A stretch of 10,080 nt of DNA from Chloroflexota bacterium (GCA_003242205.1 QGUR01000161.1:1-10080); one strand, 5' to 3'; positions 1 through 6,916 are shown, counted from the first letter of the stretch. The notes: generated from the letters alone by a model not told the origin. Translations and numbers: made by a program.

Positions 1-37
1 GCTGTGTATCGTCTGCCTGCCAGATTGAGACTGTCAT
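1..37 (-). CDS. 5' end of an unidentified leftward gene (partial)
   Basis: An ATG at 37-35 on the minus strand opens a frame that stays open to the window edge and encodes MTVSIWQADDTQ (12 residues). It is preceded by an AAGAGG ribosome binding site (50-45) at 7-nt spacing, which is the main reason to accept it. It lies just downstream of the terminator that closes the RDD gene, so it probably has its own promoter or depends on readthrough. Twelve residues are too few to name a family. Confidence is limited by length. Confidence 0.45.
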   Translation of the reverse strand, partial: MTVSIWQADDTQ

Positions 38-60
38 GGAAGATCCTCTTCAAGAAGCAA

Positions 61-98
61 TAAAACAGGGGCGGCCCATTCACCGCGGCCACCCCTGT
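61..98 (-). terminator. Intrinsic terminator after the RDD gene
   Basis: On the minus strand an ACAGGGG/CCCCTGT stem (65-71 with 92-98) continues past one C·A mismatch into GGCC/GGCC (73-76 with 87-90) around a 10-nt loop. It is followed by TTTTATT (64-58). It lies 38 nt past the RDD stop codon and upstream of the leftmost partial gene. Confidence 0.7.
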
Positions 99-135
99 AC
101 CATTCTAGCGACTGCCCGCCGCCGCGACAACGAAG

Positions 136-548
136 CTAGCTGGCCCTCACGACCACCGTCCCGGCCAGTTTGTCGTGCCAGCCCTGGCGCTGACCGTCAA
201 ACGCGGCCCAGAACCAGCCCAGACCGTACAAAGCCGTGTTGATGTAGTAACCGATGTAGCGCACGATCACGTCGCCTGCCGTCAGCGGCATCCCGTTCGT
301 TTTCACGACGCGAATGTTCATGACCATCTTGCCAATCGTCTGGCCATTATTTCGGGTCAGCATGAACCACTGATACGCCAATCCAATCAGAAAACCAAGC
401 CCGGCCCCCGCGCCACTGCGCGAGCCAAACCAGCCTGCCCCGGCAATAAGCGCGAGAATCAGATTAGCGCGACCAAACGTGGCCAGATACCAGCCAGAGA
501 CGCGTCCATTATCATGCTGCGTTTCGGTTTCTCGGTGTACACGGTCAT
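136..548 (-). pseudogene. RDD-family integral membrane protein, frameshifted in the first helix
   Basis: The downstream part (stop TAG 136-138) encodes a clear RDD-family C-terminal half: a membrane segment, then NGQTIGKMVMNIRVV, LTAGDVIVRYIGYYI, and the terminal GQRQGWHDKLAGTVVV signature. That frame has no ATG upstream, only a TTG at 381. The missing N-terminus is in the next frame: ATG at 548 (or 557), with AGIWPRLVALI at residues 18-28 of the 548 form, the usual RDD start around its conserved Arg, then a TGA at 459-461. The two frames meet at about 459-467. The conserved first Asp, expected about seven residues after the Arg, is in neither frame, so a deletion of about 7 or 10 nt is more likely than a one-base slip. 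RDD proteins are small multi-helix membrane proteins, some implicated in transport; no function is shown here. A sequencing or assembly error is the alternative. Confidence 0.7.
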
Positions 549-622
549 TGCCCTCATGCTCCCGGAATGGGGTGTCTATCTTCTGATCAGTACACCTCTA
601 TCTACGCAGACCTATGGCGAAA

Positions 623-662
623 GTTGCAGAAAAAACCACCTGCAACGGTGTGCAGGTGGTTT
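623..662 (-). terminator. Intrinsic terminator of the fprA/selA operon
   Basis: A perfect 12-bp stem AAACCACCTGCA (633-644) / TGCAGGTGGTTT (651-662) with a 6-nt loop. On the minus strand it is followed by a run of six T. It lies 24 nt after the reductase stop codon. A second, mutually exclusive inverted repeat (GTTGCAG 623-629 with CTGCAAC 640-646) shares one arm of it. Confidence 0.88.
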
Positions 663-685
663 CGGTTCTCGAAGAAAAGAGGGCA

Positions 686-2116
686 TCAATCGCCTGATGG
701 ATTCAAGTGGCCTTTGCGTTCCGTCAGCACGGCCAGCATTTCGTGTACCTGACTGTACTTGACGCGCGGGCGGCCCAGCGGCTGTCCGCGTTCCCGTTCC
801 GCCATGTCCAGAAGCTGCCAGTCGTCAAAAGTCACCAGATCAGGCTGGCGCTCCCTCAACAACTGCTCGACGGATTCGCGGTCCGGCGCTTCGGGATCGA
901 TCAGGCGTCCCGATCGAACATCGTCTAGCAGGCGCATGACAGTCGCCTGAGCATCCGGTTTGTTGGTGCCGATGATGCCCGAAGGCCCGCGTTTGATCCA
1001 GCCGACGACATACTCGCCAACCAGCGTGTCCATACGCTGCGGATCGAACACCCGCCCGTCGATGTTCGGGATGATGCCCCGGCGCTCGTCAAACGGCACG
1101 TCGGGCAGCGCGACGCCCATATAACCGATCGAACGGAAAACCAGACCAACCGGGATCGTCTCATACTCGTCGGTTGGCACGGCGCGCAGCGAACCGTCTT
1201 CAGCACGAACCAGCTTGTTTTTCACAACCCGAATGGCTTCGACGCGCTCGTCCCCCAGAATTTCAACCGGAGAGACGAAAAAGCGCATATAAATCTTCCG
1301 TGGCTTGCCCAGATCGCCCTGCGTCGAGTAGCGCATCAGCACCTGCACGTTCCGTTCGGCAGTGCGATCGCTGCTGGTCGCCAGCGCTTCGGCGCTCAAC
1401 GGGTCCAGTTCAACGTCTTCCGGCCTCACAATCACCTCGGCCTCGCGCAGCTCGCCCAGCTCGCGTATCTCCGGATTGGTGAAGGCGGCCTGCGCTGGCC
1501 CCCGGCGGCCCAGCACATAAATCTCGCGCACGCGGCTTTTGGCCAGCGCCTCAAGCGCGTAATCCGCGATATCGGTCGTGGCCAGTTCCTCATAGGTGCT
1601 GGCGAGGATACGCGCCACGTCCATCGCTACGTTGCCGTTGCCGATCACGGCAACGCGCTCCTGCGAGAGATCAAATTCGCAATCGCGGAAATCGGGATGC
1701 GCGTTATACCAGCCGACAAATTCGGTCGCCGCATGGCTGCCGGGCAGGTCTTCACCCGGAATGCCCATCCGCCGGTCGGTGCGCGTGCCGATGGCATAGA
1801 TGATGGCGTGATAGTGGCGCAGCAGGTCGGCGCGCATCACATCGCGCCCGACCTCGACGTTGCCATAAAATCGAAAATTCTCGTCGACAGCGATCTTCTC
1901 GTAAACGTTGGTGACCGACTTGATTTTCTGATGATCGGGAGCGACGCCTCCGCGCACCAGACCGTAGGGCGTTGGCAGCCGTTCATACATATCAATTTGA
2001 ATGGTCAGATCGGTCTGCTTTTGCAGGAAATCGGCAGCGTAAAAGCCGGACGGGCCAGAGCCGATAATAGCAACTCGTAGTGGATTAGCCGGTGTTCCCG
2101 GCCTCGATTTTGTCAT
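686..2116 (-). CDS. fprA: NADPH-ferredoxin reductase, FprA/adrenodoxin reductase type
   Basis: Flavoprotein that moves electrons between NADPH and a ferredoxin; soluble, cytoplasmic. Numbered from ATG 2116 (476 aa): FAD-binding GSGPSG at 19-24; the family-typical YGLVRGGVAPDH at 51-62; NADPH-fold GNGNVAMDVAR at 159-169; RRGPAQAAFT at 204-213, the arginine pair that in this family reads the 2'-phosphate of NADPH; GWIKRGPSGIIGTNKPDA at 372-389 closing the FAD site; and the characteristic tail DDW...GRPRVK. Length matches the family. An in-frame ATG at 2143 exists, but only 2116 has a good Shine-Dalgarno (AGGA, 5 nt away), so I prefer the shorter form. It is the last gene of the selA-peptidase-reductase run, 43 nt after the peptidase stop. 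Its ferredoxin partner is not in the window. The alternative is a related glutamate-synthase-small-subunit-like oxidoreductase, which the RGGVAPDH and tail motifs argue against. Confidence 0.93.
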   Translation of the reverse strand: MTKSRPGTPANPLRVAIIGSGPSGFYAADFLQKQTDLTIQIDMYERLPTPYGLVRGGVAPDHQKIKSVTNVYEKIAVDENFRFYGNVEVGRDVMRADLLRHYHAIIYAIGTRTDRRMGIPGEDLPGSHAATEFVGWYNAHPDFRDCEFDLSQERVAVIGNGNVAMDVARILASTYEELATTDIADYALEALAKSRVREIYVLGRRGPAQAAFTNPEIRELGELREAEVIVRPEDVELDPLSAEALATSSDRTAERNVQVLMRYSTQGDLGKPRKIYMRFFVSPVEILGDERVEAIRVVKNKLVRAEDGSLRAVPTDEYETIPVGLVFRSIGYMGVALPDVPFDERRGIIPNIDGRVFDPQRMDTLVGEYVVGWIKRGPSGIIGTNKPDAQATVMRLLDDVRSGRLIDPEAPDRESVEQLLRERQPDLVTFDDWQLLDMAERERGQPLGRPRVKYSQVHEMLAVLTERKGHLNPSGD

Positions 2117-2159
2117 AGATGTCCTATCGCTTTCTTTGTGCATCGTTTCACATATTGTA

Positions 2160-3383
2160 TCACATCAGCGGTATAACAAGGTCTTTCCGGAACGGCGTCA
2201 GCGAAACGACATTGCCCTCTCCGTCAATATAGACGGTGTCTTCAATGCGAACGCCGAAGCCGCGCTCCGGATAGTACAGCCCCGGTTCAATCGTGATGAC
2301 GTTGCCGACCTGAAGTGTATCCACGGAGCGAACGCTGATGCTCGGCCGCTCGTGAATGTTCAGGCCAACGCCATGCCCAAGACTATGAACGTAACCCTTT
2401 TGCGCCCCCGGAGCGGTGCGTAAGGTCGGGTGTCCCTTACTCTCGAAATAGTCGCTAACAGCCTCGTCAACCTGACACGCGGGCGCGCCGGGCCGGGTCA
2501 TCTCAATAGCGATGTCGAAAGCCTCCATGACCTCTTCATAGGCCTGATGCACTTCATCGGGCGCGTAACCCAGACACCACGTGCGCGTAACATCGTGATG
2601 ATAGCCCCCGCCCACTTCGCGCGGGAACAGATCGAAAACGATGCTCTGGCCAAGGCGCAGCGCCATGCCATCCTCGCCACGGCTGTGCGGAAAGCCGCCG
2701 TCGCGCCCCTGAGCGAAAATCATGCCCGTATCTTCAAGGTCCCGGTCGAGCAACGCCTTACGCACAAAACGCCGGACATCGCCGATGGTGAGCGGCGAAC
2801 CATCTTCCTTGAGCAGCGTTTCGCCCTCAACGCGCCGGGTCTGTAGATAGCGCCACGTTTCCTCAAGCACTTCGTTCGTCGCGCGCGCCACCTGACGCAT
2901 GCGCGCCATCTCATCGGCGTCCTTGGTGACGAAGGCTTCGTCGAACAGGGTCATCCCGGTTTCACCGGTCCATTCAAACTGTGGGTAGGCCGCACGCAGC
3001 AGTTCCACCATGTGCACGATCCAGTTGAGATCGCCCACGCCATAGATGCCAACCCTGCCGGAAGCGACGCCGACCGCCTCCAGACACTTGCCCGTGACAG
3101 CGACCTGTGCTTTGGTGCGATCGCCGCCGGTATCCTTCAACAACTGCCACCAGCCAAGCTCGCTGAAGGAAACAACCCGAAGCCCGGTCTTCGCCGCCTC
3201 TTCAATTTCCATGTCATTGGCGAAAATCACCGGCGCTTCTCCCGGTGTCTTCAGGACAAAGCCAGAGGTGATGGCAACGCCACCCGTCAGATAGTCGCGC
3301 GGGGCGCTGAAGTAGTGATCGCAGGCTACAAAGATGACGTCCAGCCCACGAGCGCTCATGAGCCGGTCAAGATCTGCTTTCAA
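2160..3383 (-). CDS. M24-family metallopeptidase, Xaa-Pro aminopeptidase/dipeptidase type
   Basis: Pita-bread-fold dimetal hydrolase that likely removes or splits N-terminal Xaa-Pro bonds in the cytoplasm. Numbered from the TTG at 3383 (407 aa): creatinase-like N-terminal domain about 1-150, catalytic domain about 155-400. All five metal ligands are visible: D251 in FDLFP, D264 in HHDVTRT, H337 in HSLGHGVG, E366 in ITIEPGLYYP and E381 in VRIEDTV. An in-frame ATG exists at 3431 (423 aa) but has no ribosome binding site. The TTG has AAGGA at 9-nt spacing and gives the family-typical start KADLDRLMSARGLD, so I choose it. Exact specificity (PepP or PepQ) cannot be told from motifs. It lies between selA and the reductase gene on the same strand, 131 nt after selA, so it could have its own promoter, though none is convincing. 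Confidence 0.9.
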   Translation of the reverse strand: MKADLDRLMSARGLDVIFVACDHYFSAPRDYLTGGVAITSGFVLKTPGEAPVIFANDMEIEEAAKTGLRVVSFSELGWWQLLKDTGGDRTKAQVAVTGKCLEAVGVASGRVGIYGVGDLNWIVHMVELLRAAYPQFEWTGETGMTLFDEAFVTKDADEMARMRQVARATNEVLEETWRYLQTRRVEGETLLKEDGSPLTIGDVRRFVRKALLDRDLEDTGMIFAQGRDGGFPHSRGEDGMALRLGQSIVFDLFPREVGGGYHHDVTRTWCLGYAPDEVHQAYEEVMEAFDIAIEMTRPGAPACQVDEAVSDYFESKGHPTLRTAPGAQKGYVHSLGHGVGLNIHERPSISVRSVDTLQVGNVITIEPGLYYPERGFGVRIEDTVYIDGEGNVVSLTPFRKDLVIPLM

Positions 3384-3514
3384 CGAAACCCATCCTTTCT
3401 CATCTTCCGGAGGCCAGCAAAGCGCGGCCATCCCGGTCGTTATTGAAGTGACAAAATTGCATCCGGCACTGCGCCAATCCCGATCGCTATATCCAGGCGT
3501 GCCAGCGCACAGGC

Positions 3515-4885
3515 TCAGGCATCCGCCCTTTGTGCCAGACAGGCCCGCACGGTAGCGACGAGCGCCGCCTCCTGACCCGGCAGCACGGTACGCGGATCGA
3601 ACAGGACTCGCTGACCGGAAATCCGGGCAATGACCGGCGTGGGCGCAGCCCGCAAGGCCGCCACAAACGCCGTCGCCCCAGGCACGTCGAGCGCCAGCAG
3701 GCGGGTGGGAAGCGACGCCCCCGGCAGACTGCCGCCGCCGACCGTCGACTCGCCTTCAATGACCTCGCCGCCCAGTTCGGCAGCCCACGACTGCGCCGTC
3801 CGCTGCAACTCCTCCAACGGGCGAGCGATCATCTGCCAGACGGGGATCGCATCGACCGCATCGCCTTTGCGGTAATGCCTGAGCGTTGCCACCAGCGCCG
3901 CCAGCGATAGCTTGTCGGCACGCACGGCGCGCGCCAGCGGGTGTTGCCGCAACCGGTCGATAATCGCCTTGCGCCCGACCACGATCCCCGCCTGTGGGCC
4001 GCCGAGCAGCTTATCGCCGCTGAAGCACACGGCGTCCGCGCCAGCGGCGAGGCTTTCCTGCACGGTCGGTTCGTGTTCCAGTCCATAAACTGCCGTGTCC
4101 AGCAATGCGCCGCTTCCGAGGTCATCCACCAGCCACAGACCATGGCGGTGCGCCAGCGCCGCCATGTCTGCCAGCGATGGAGTTTCCGTAAAGCCAACGA
4201 TCCGGAAATTGGAAGCGTGCGCGTGCAGCAACAGCGCGGTTGCCTCACCGATGGCGCGTTCGTAGTCGTCCAGTCGCGTCCGGTTCGTTGTGCCGACTTC
4301 GACGAGCCGGGCCCCGCTCTGCGCCATCACGTCGGGAATACGAAAGCCGCCGCCGATTTCGATGAGCTGCCCGCGAGAGATGACGACCTCACGCCCCTGC
4401 GCCAACGCCGATAGCAGCAGCACCAGTGCGGCGGCGTTGTTGTTCACCACCAGCGCGGCTTCGGCCCCGGTCACGGCCCGCAGCAAGGCTTCGGCGTGAT
4501 GCAACCGGCTGCCGCGCGCACCTGCATCAAGATCGTATTCAAGCGTGCTGTAGCCCACGGCGACTTCGAGCATGGCACGGCGCGCGGACTCGGCCAGCGG
4601 CGCGCGACCGAGATTGGTATGGATGATGACGCCGGTGGCATTGATCACGGCGCGCAAGGACGAGCCGAACTCGCGCGAAAGCTGAGACCGGGCCGAACTC
4701 AGAACCAGCGTCCTGACATCCGGCAATTCGCCGTCGTTCAGACGCCGACGCGCATCGTTCAGCGCCTGTCGCAACGCGGCGACAGTGGCGACGCGCCCAA
4801 ATTCGGCGATCAACTGCTGGCCTTCGATGGAGTTGAGCAGCGTATCTACCGCCGGAAGCGATCGCAGCTTATGGTCGGTTGTCAT
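3515..4885 (-). CDS. selA: L-seryl-tRNA(Sec) selenium transferase (selenocysteine synthase)
   Basis: PLP enzyme that converts seryl-tRNA(Sec) to selenocysteyl-tRNA(Sec) with selenophosphate; cytoplasmic homodecamer in bacteria. The 456 aa match full-length SelA (E. coli about 463 aa), including the N-terminal tRNA-binding domain (about 1-80) that shorter SelA-like ammonia-lyases lack. Visible family blocks: NATGVIIHTNLGRAPL at 82-97, LEYDLDAGARGSR at 115-127, VVNNNAAA at 146-153, VDDLGSG at 253-259, SGDKLLGGPQAG at 289-300 with K292 the Schiff-base lysine, and ESTVGGGSLPG at 379-389. The start overlaps the end of the upstream membrane-protein gene by 17 nt, and no strong Shine-Dalgarno precedes it, so translation is probably coupled. 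selB usually sits beside selA; here neither selB nor a tRNA(Sec) gene is in the window, and the next gene is a peptidase. Confidence 0.95.
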   Translation of the reverse strand: MTTDHKLRSLPAVDTLLNSIEGQQLIAEFGRVATVAALRQALNDARRRLNDGELPDVRTLVLSSARSQLSREFGSSLRAVINATGVIIHTNLGRAPLAESARRAMLEVAVGYSTLEYDLDAGARGSRLHHAEALLRAVTGAEAALVVNNNAAALVLLLSALAQGREVVISRGQLIEIGGGFRIPDVMAQSGARLVEVGTTNRTRLDDYERAIGEATALLLHAHASNFRIVGFTETPSLADMAALAHRHGLWLVDDLGSGALLDTAVYGLEHEPTVQESLAAGADAVCFSGDKLLGGPQAGIVVGRKAIIDRLRQHPLARAVRADKLSLAALVATLRHYRKGDAVDAIPVWQMIARPLEELQRTAQSWAAELGGEVIEGESTVGGGSLPGASLPTRLLALDVPGATAFVAALRAAPTPVIARISGQRVLFDPRTVLPGQEAALVATVRACLAQRADA

Positions 4886-5318
4886 GCGAGAGTTCTCGCG
4901 AGCGCAGGAAAATTTCGATCACGATGAAAATCAGCGCGAGGAAAAAAGCAATCGGCCAGCTCAGCACGCGCGGTATCTGAAGCCAGGCGCAGGTGATGAC
5001 GAACAGGCCAATCCAAACGCTTTGCCGCACAATCACGCCGCCGGGCGGCAACTCGCGCTCAACCGGCGTGAAGCGCACGTTGAGATAACGCACGAATGGC
5101 AGCACCGTTCCGGTGACGGCGATATGCAACAGCACAAAGAATATCCAGCGTGGCCCAACCCGCGGCAACGATGTCGTCACCAGATAGTAAAGGCCTAACC
5201 ATCCGCCAAGCGCCATCAGCAGCGCGGCAATCAGCACACCAACGTGATCAGGCGGCGTTTTCTCGGAAGGTAATGGCGCTTCGAGCAGCGTGTCGTCGGA
5301 TTGCGAACGGTCATTCAT
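4869..5318 (-). CDS. Small four-helix integral membrane protein of unknown function
   Basis: A 149-aa protein (from ATG 5318) with a polar, acidic N-terminus of about 25 residues and four hydrophobic segments near 27-48, 58-74, 98-113 and 119-139, ending in a charged tail (RSRELSHDNRP). Helices 2 and 3 are joined by a loop with FTPVERELPPGG. I recognise no catalytic motif and no named family. The stop codon lies inside the start of selA, which places it first in the selA transcription unit. An in-frame ATG at 5327 would add MAH, but it overlaps a perfect TATAAT box. With that box the transcript would start at about 5318-5319, so ATG 5318 is preferred and would be leaderless. No link to selenium can be inferred beyond position. 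Confidence 0.75.
   Translation of the reverse strand: MNDRSQSDDTLLEAPLPSEKTPPDHVGVLIAALLMALGGWLGLYYLVTTSLPRVGPRWIFFVLLHIAVTGTVLPFVRYLNVRFTPVERELPPGGVIVRQSVWIGLFVITCAWLQIPRVLSWPIAFFLALIFIVIEIFLRSRELSHDNRP
4886..4899. repeat. 14-nt inverted repeat abutting the selA start codon
   Basis: GCGAGA (4886-4891) and TCTCGC (4894-4899) form a perfect 6-bp dyad with two central bases. It occupies the position where the selA ribosome binding site should be, inside the 3' end of the upstream coding region. It may weaken independent initiation of selA, but such short dyads also arise by chance in coding sequence. Confidence 0.35.
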
Positions 5319-5325
5319 GTGGGCC

Positions 5326-5355
5326 ATTATAGCCTTCGGGCCGGGGCAGTGCGAA
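5326..5355 (-). promoter_or_regulatory. Putative promoter of the membrane protein-selA operon
   Basis: On the minus strand a perfect TATAAT (5331-5326) follows TTCGCA (5355-5350) with an 18-nt spacer. The predicted start of transcription, about 7 nt on, falls at the ATG at 5318, giving a leaderless mRNA. There is no Shine-Dalgarno in front of either candidate ATG, which fits. The -35 match is only fair (4/6). Confidence 0.5.
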
Positions 5356-5369
5356 CCACCAGCCCAACG

Positions 5370-5392
5370 AAAAAGGGGCGCAATGGCCCCTT
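5370..5392 (-). terminator. Intrinsic terminator of the BTAD regulator gene
   Basis: Stem AAGGGGC (5373-5379) / GCCCCTT (5386-5392) with a 6-nt loop. On the minus strand it runs straight into TTTTT (5374-5370). It lies 25 nt past the regulator stop codon and before the promoter of the selA operon, so the two are separate transcription units. Confidence 0.8.
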
Positions 5393-5416
5393 CAAATCAG
5401 CGAAACAAGTTGAGGT

Positions 5417-6718
5417 TTACGTCCGCGCGACAATCTCATCGTAGAGTTCGCGGCTTTCCCGCGATGGGCCGATGCCCAGTTTTTCGTGCAGGATTTCCTC
5501 AAGCCGTTTGTACTGCAGGCGCGCGTCCTCAATCATGCCCAGTTTCAGATAAATCGACATGACATCCCGGTGAACGTCTTCCCGTTCGGGTGTCTCTTTG
5601 AGCGCACGGATGAACAGGCCCAGCGCGGAGCGATCATTCTCGCGCCGTTTGTGAATGCGGCCCATGCTGATCAGAGCCTGTGCATAAAGCTGGCGCAGTT
5701 GCTCTCGCCGCTCCACTACCCACTTCATTTCAATCGTTTGCAGAAACGGCGCTTTGTACAGGTCTATAGCGCGTTCCAGCAGCATTTCCTCTTCGCGCTC
5801 GTCCAGCGTGGCCAGCGCGCGCTCGACCGAGTCATGGAAATCACCGGCATCATAGTGCCGCACGATCTTGTCACTGGGCAGGTAGAACCCGCCGCTGTAC
5901 TGCGTCAGTTCGTAGCTGCCGGAATCGCCGACTTTCAGGCTGATGCGCTCGGAAATCTTGCGTTTGGTCACATGGAAAACGTTCGTAGCCTCTTTCGTCG
6001 AAAGATCGGGCCAGAACGTCTGGAAAATCTCATCGCGCGTCACCAGCGGATGATCCATGAAGTAGAAAAACAGGTTCCGCGGCAACGCCCCATCCCAGCT
6101 TGTGATTTGCTGGCCGTTGACAAGGGCATATCCACGGCCCAGCGCGTAGACTTCAAGTTGTGGCTTGGGTTGTTCCTCTACCGTGAACATCACGTCATTG
6201 CGGCGGTACTCGGTGCCAAGCACAACCGCATCGCCGCGAGCAACGAGATCATACCACGGCTGGTAAGTCAACAGGCGAGAACTAAATGCGATCTGAACGT
6301 GCTCGGGCAGCGAACGCACCAGCGCCAGAATGAATTTGCGGAAAACGCCATCGAGCGGTACGCGATCGAATTCGTCGATGAAAAGCACTATTGGGTCGCT
6401 GCTGTATTCCGCCAGATCTGCCGCCAGCGCCTCTCCCAGAATATCCGGCGCGTTCTTGGACAGGACCAGATTGAGATTTCTGCCAAACCCGCCAAGAACG
6501 GCATCGAACTCCGTGACAAGATCCTTCAACCAGTCATTCAGGCTGGCGACCTCGCTCGGAATGCGGTAATACAGCAGCCCTTCTTTGGCGCTGGAAAGAA
6601 AGTGTGTTAGAAACAAATTTCGGTAGTTCGTCCACGGGTAGAGCAGAACTACTTTCTTGCCCGCAGACCGCTCGCGGAAAGAAGACAACGAAACTTTGGT
6701 AATCGCCTGGACAATCAT
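5417..6718 (-). CDS. ATPase-like/SARP-type transcriptional regulator with BTAD domain
   Basis: A 433-aa protein from ATG 6718, which has GAAAGG at 6-nt spacing; a TTG at 6724 would add two residues but has no such site. Domain order: an N-terminal STAND/AAA-like ATPase region (about 1-170) with a good Walker B (PIVLFIDEFD, 109-118) and a later AFSSR (144-148) resembling the sensor strand of MalT-type proteins; an OmpR/SARP winged helix (about 187-283, with LPRNLFFYF, TRDEIF and the strand SGGFYLP); and a BTAD/TPR helical region (about 288-433). Where a P-loop would be, the sequence reads LLYPWTNYRNLFL, with no GxxGxGK(S/T), so ATP binding is doubtful. It probably binds DNA and activates transcription; targets are unknown. 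The divergent O-antigen ligase gene is the obvious candidate. Its own promoter and terminator make it monocistronic. Confidence 0.85.
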   Translation of the reverse strand: MIVQAITKVSLSSFRERSAGKKVVLLYPWTNYRNLFLTHFLSSAKEGLLYYRIPSEVASLNDWLKDLVTEFDAVLGGFGRNLNLVLSKNAPDILGEALAADLAEYSSDPIVLFIDEFDRVPLDGVFRKFILALVRSLPEHVQIAFSSRLLTYQPWYDLVARGDAVVLGTEYRRNDVMFTVEEQPKPQLEVYALGRGYALVNGQQITSWDGALPRNLFFYFMDHPLVTRDEIFQTFWPDLSTKEATNVFHVTKRKISERISLKVGDSGSYELTQYSGGFYLPSDKIVRHYDAGDFHDSVERALATLDEREEEMLLERAIDLYKAPFLQTIEMKWVVERREQLRQLYAQALISMGRIHKRRENDRSALGLFIRALKETPEREDVHRDVMSIYLKLGMIEDARLQYKRLEEILHEKLGIGPSRESRELYDEIVART

Positions 6719-6795
6719 GAACAACCTTTCACGCGAGAATACCCTGCAAGGCTGTAAAGCATACTTTAAGAAACAGGTCTCGTAAGGCTCATATT

Positions 6796-6825
6796 ACTAT
6801 AGCCCGCTCATATACCAGAAGTCAA
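6796..6825 (-). promoter_or_regulatory. Promoter of the BTAD regulator gene
   Basis: On the minus strand TTGACT (6825-6820) and TATAGT (6801-6796) are separated by 18 nt, each matching the sigma-70 consensus at 5 of 6 positions. The predicted transcript starts near 6789, giving a leader of about 70 nt to the ATG at 6718. That leader contains a small dyad TAAAG-CATA-CTTTA (6755-6768), a possible site for autoregulation. Confidence 0.65.
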
Positions 6826-6855
6826 GAGATTTTCCCTGCCGATCAGTTGCAGAAC

Positions 6856-6887
6856 GATAGCCAAATAGTTGGATAGCGACTAAGCTA
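6856..6887. repeat. ATAG direct repeats with 8-bp period upstream of the ligase gene
   Basis: ATAG occurs at 6857-6860, 6865-6868 and 6873-6876, with a degenerate copy TAAG at 6881-6884, all exactly 8 bp apart. The outer copies extend to GATAGC (6856-6861 and 6872-6877). The array lies 30-60 bp before the ligase start codon in a region shared with a divergent SARP-type regulator. Regulators of that class bind direct repeats, so it could be an operator; that is inference. No clear sigma-70 promoter is visible on this strand. Confidence 0.35.
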
Positions 6888-6916
6888 CCTTCCCGCAACA
6901 TCCCAAAGGCATGTGA

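Noticed and set aside
459..461. The TGA that ends the N-terminal RDD frame as a selenocysteine codon, since selA is nearby
   Set aside because: Reading through TGA leaves a frame without the RDD sequence, which continues in a different frame. A frameshift explains the break; a selenocysteine does not.
175..762. A 195-codon plus-strand frame across the RDD gene, the terminator and the reductase end
   Set aside because: It runs through an intrinsic terminator and antisense to two protein families; composition is not protein-like.
2154..2182. TACAAT (minus strand) just before the reductase gene as a separate promoter
   Set aside because: The hexamer is good, but no acceptable -35 lies at 16-18 nt (best is ACCTTG), and the gene follows the peptidase stop by only 43 nt, so co-transcription is the simpler reading.
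3384..3514. The 131-nt gap between selA and the peptidase as a site for tRNA(Sec) or a terminator
   Set aside because: I found no T-loop, no acceptor-arm pairing and no hairpin with a T-run. It is an untranslated spacer or part of a longer peptidase 5' region.
5486..6610. A 374-codon open frame on the plus strand across the regulator gene
   Set aside because: It lies wholly antisense to the BTAD regulator, whose domains and ribosome binding site are convincing. The antisense translation shows no family motif and is explained by codon bias of the real gene.
6869..6897. A sigma-70 promoter for the ligase gene built on TTGGAT or TTGCAG
   Set aside because: No TATAAT-like hexamer occurs at 16-19 nt from either; the best (TGGATA after TTGCAG) is weak.
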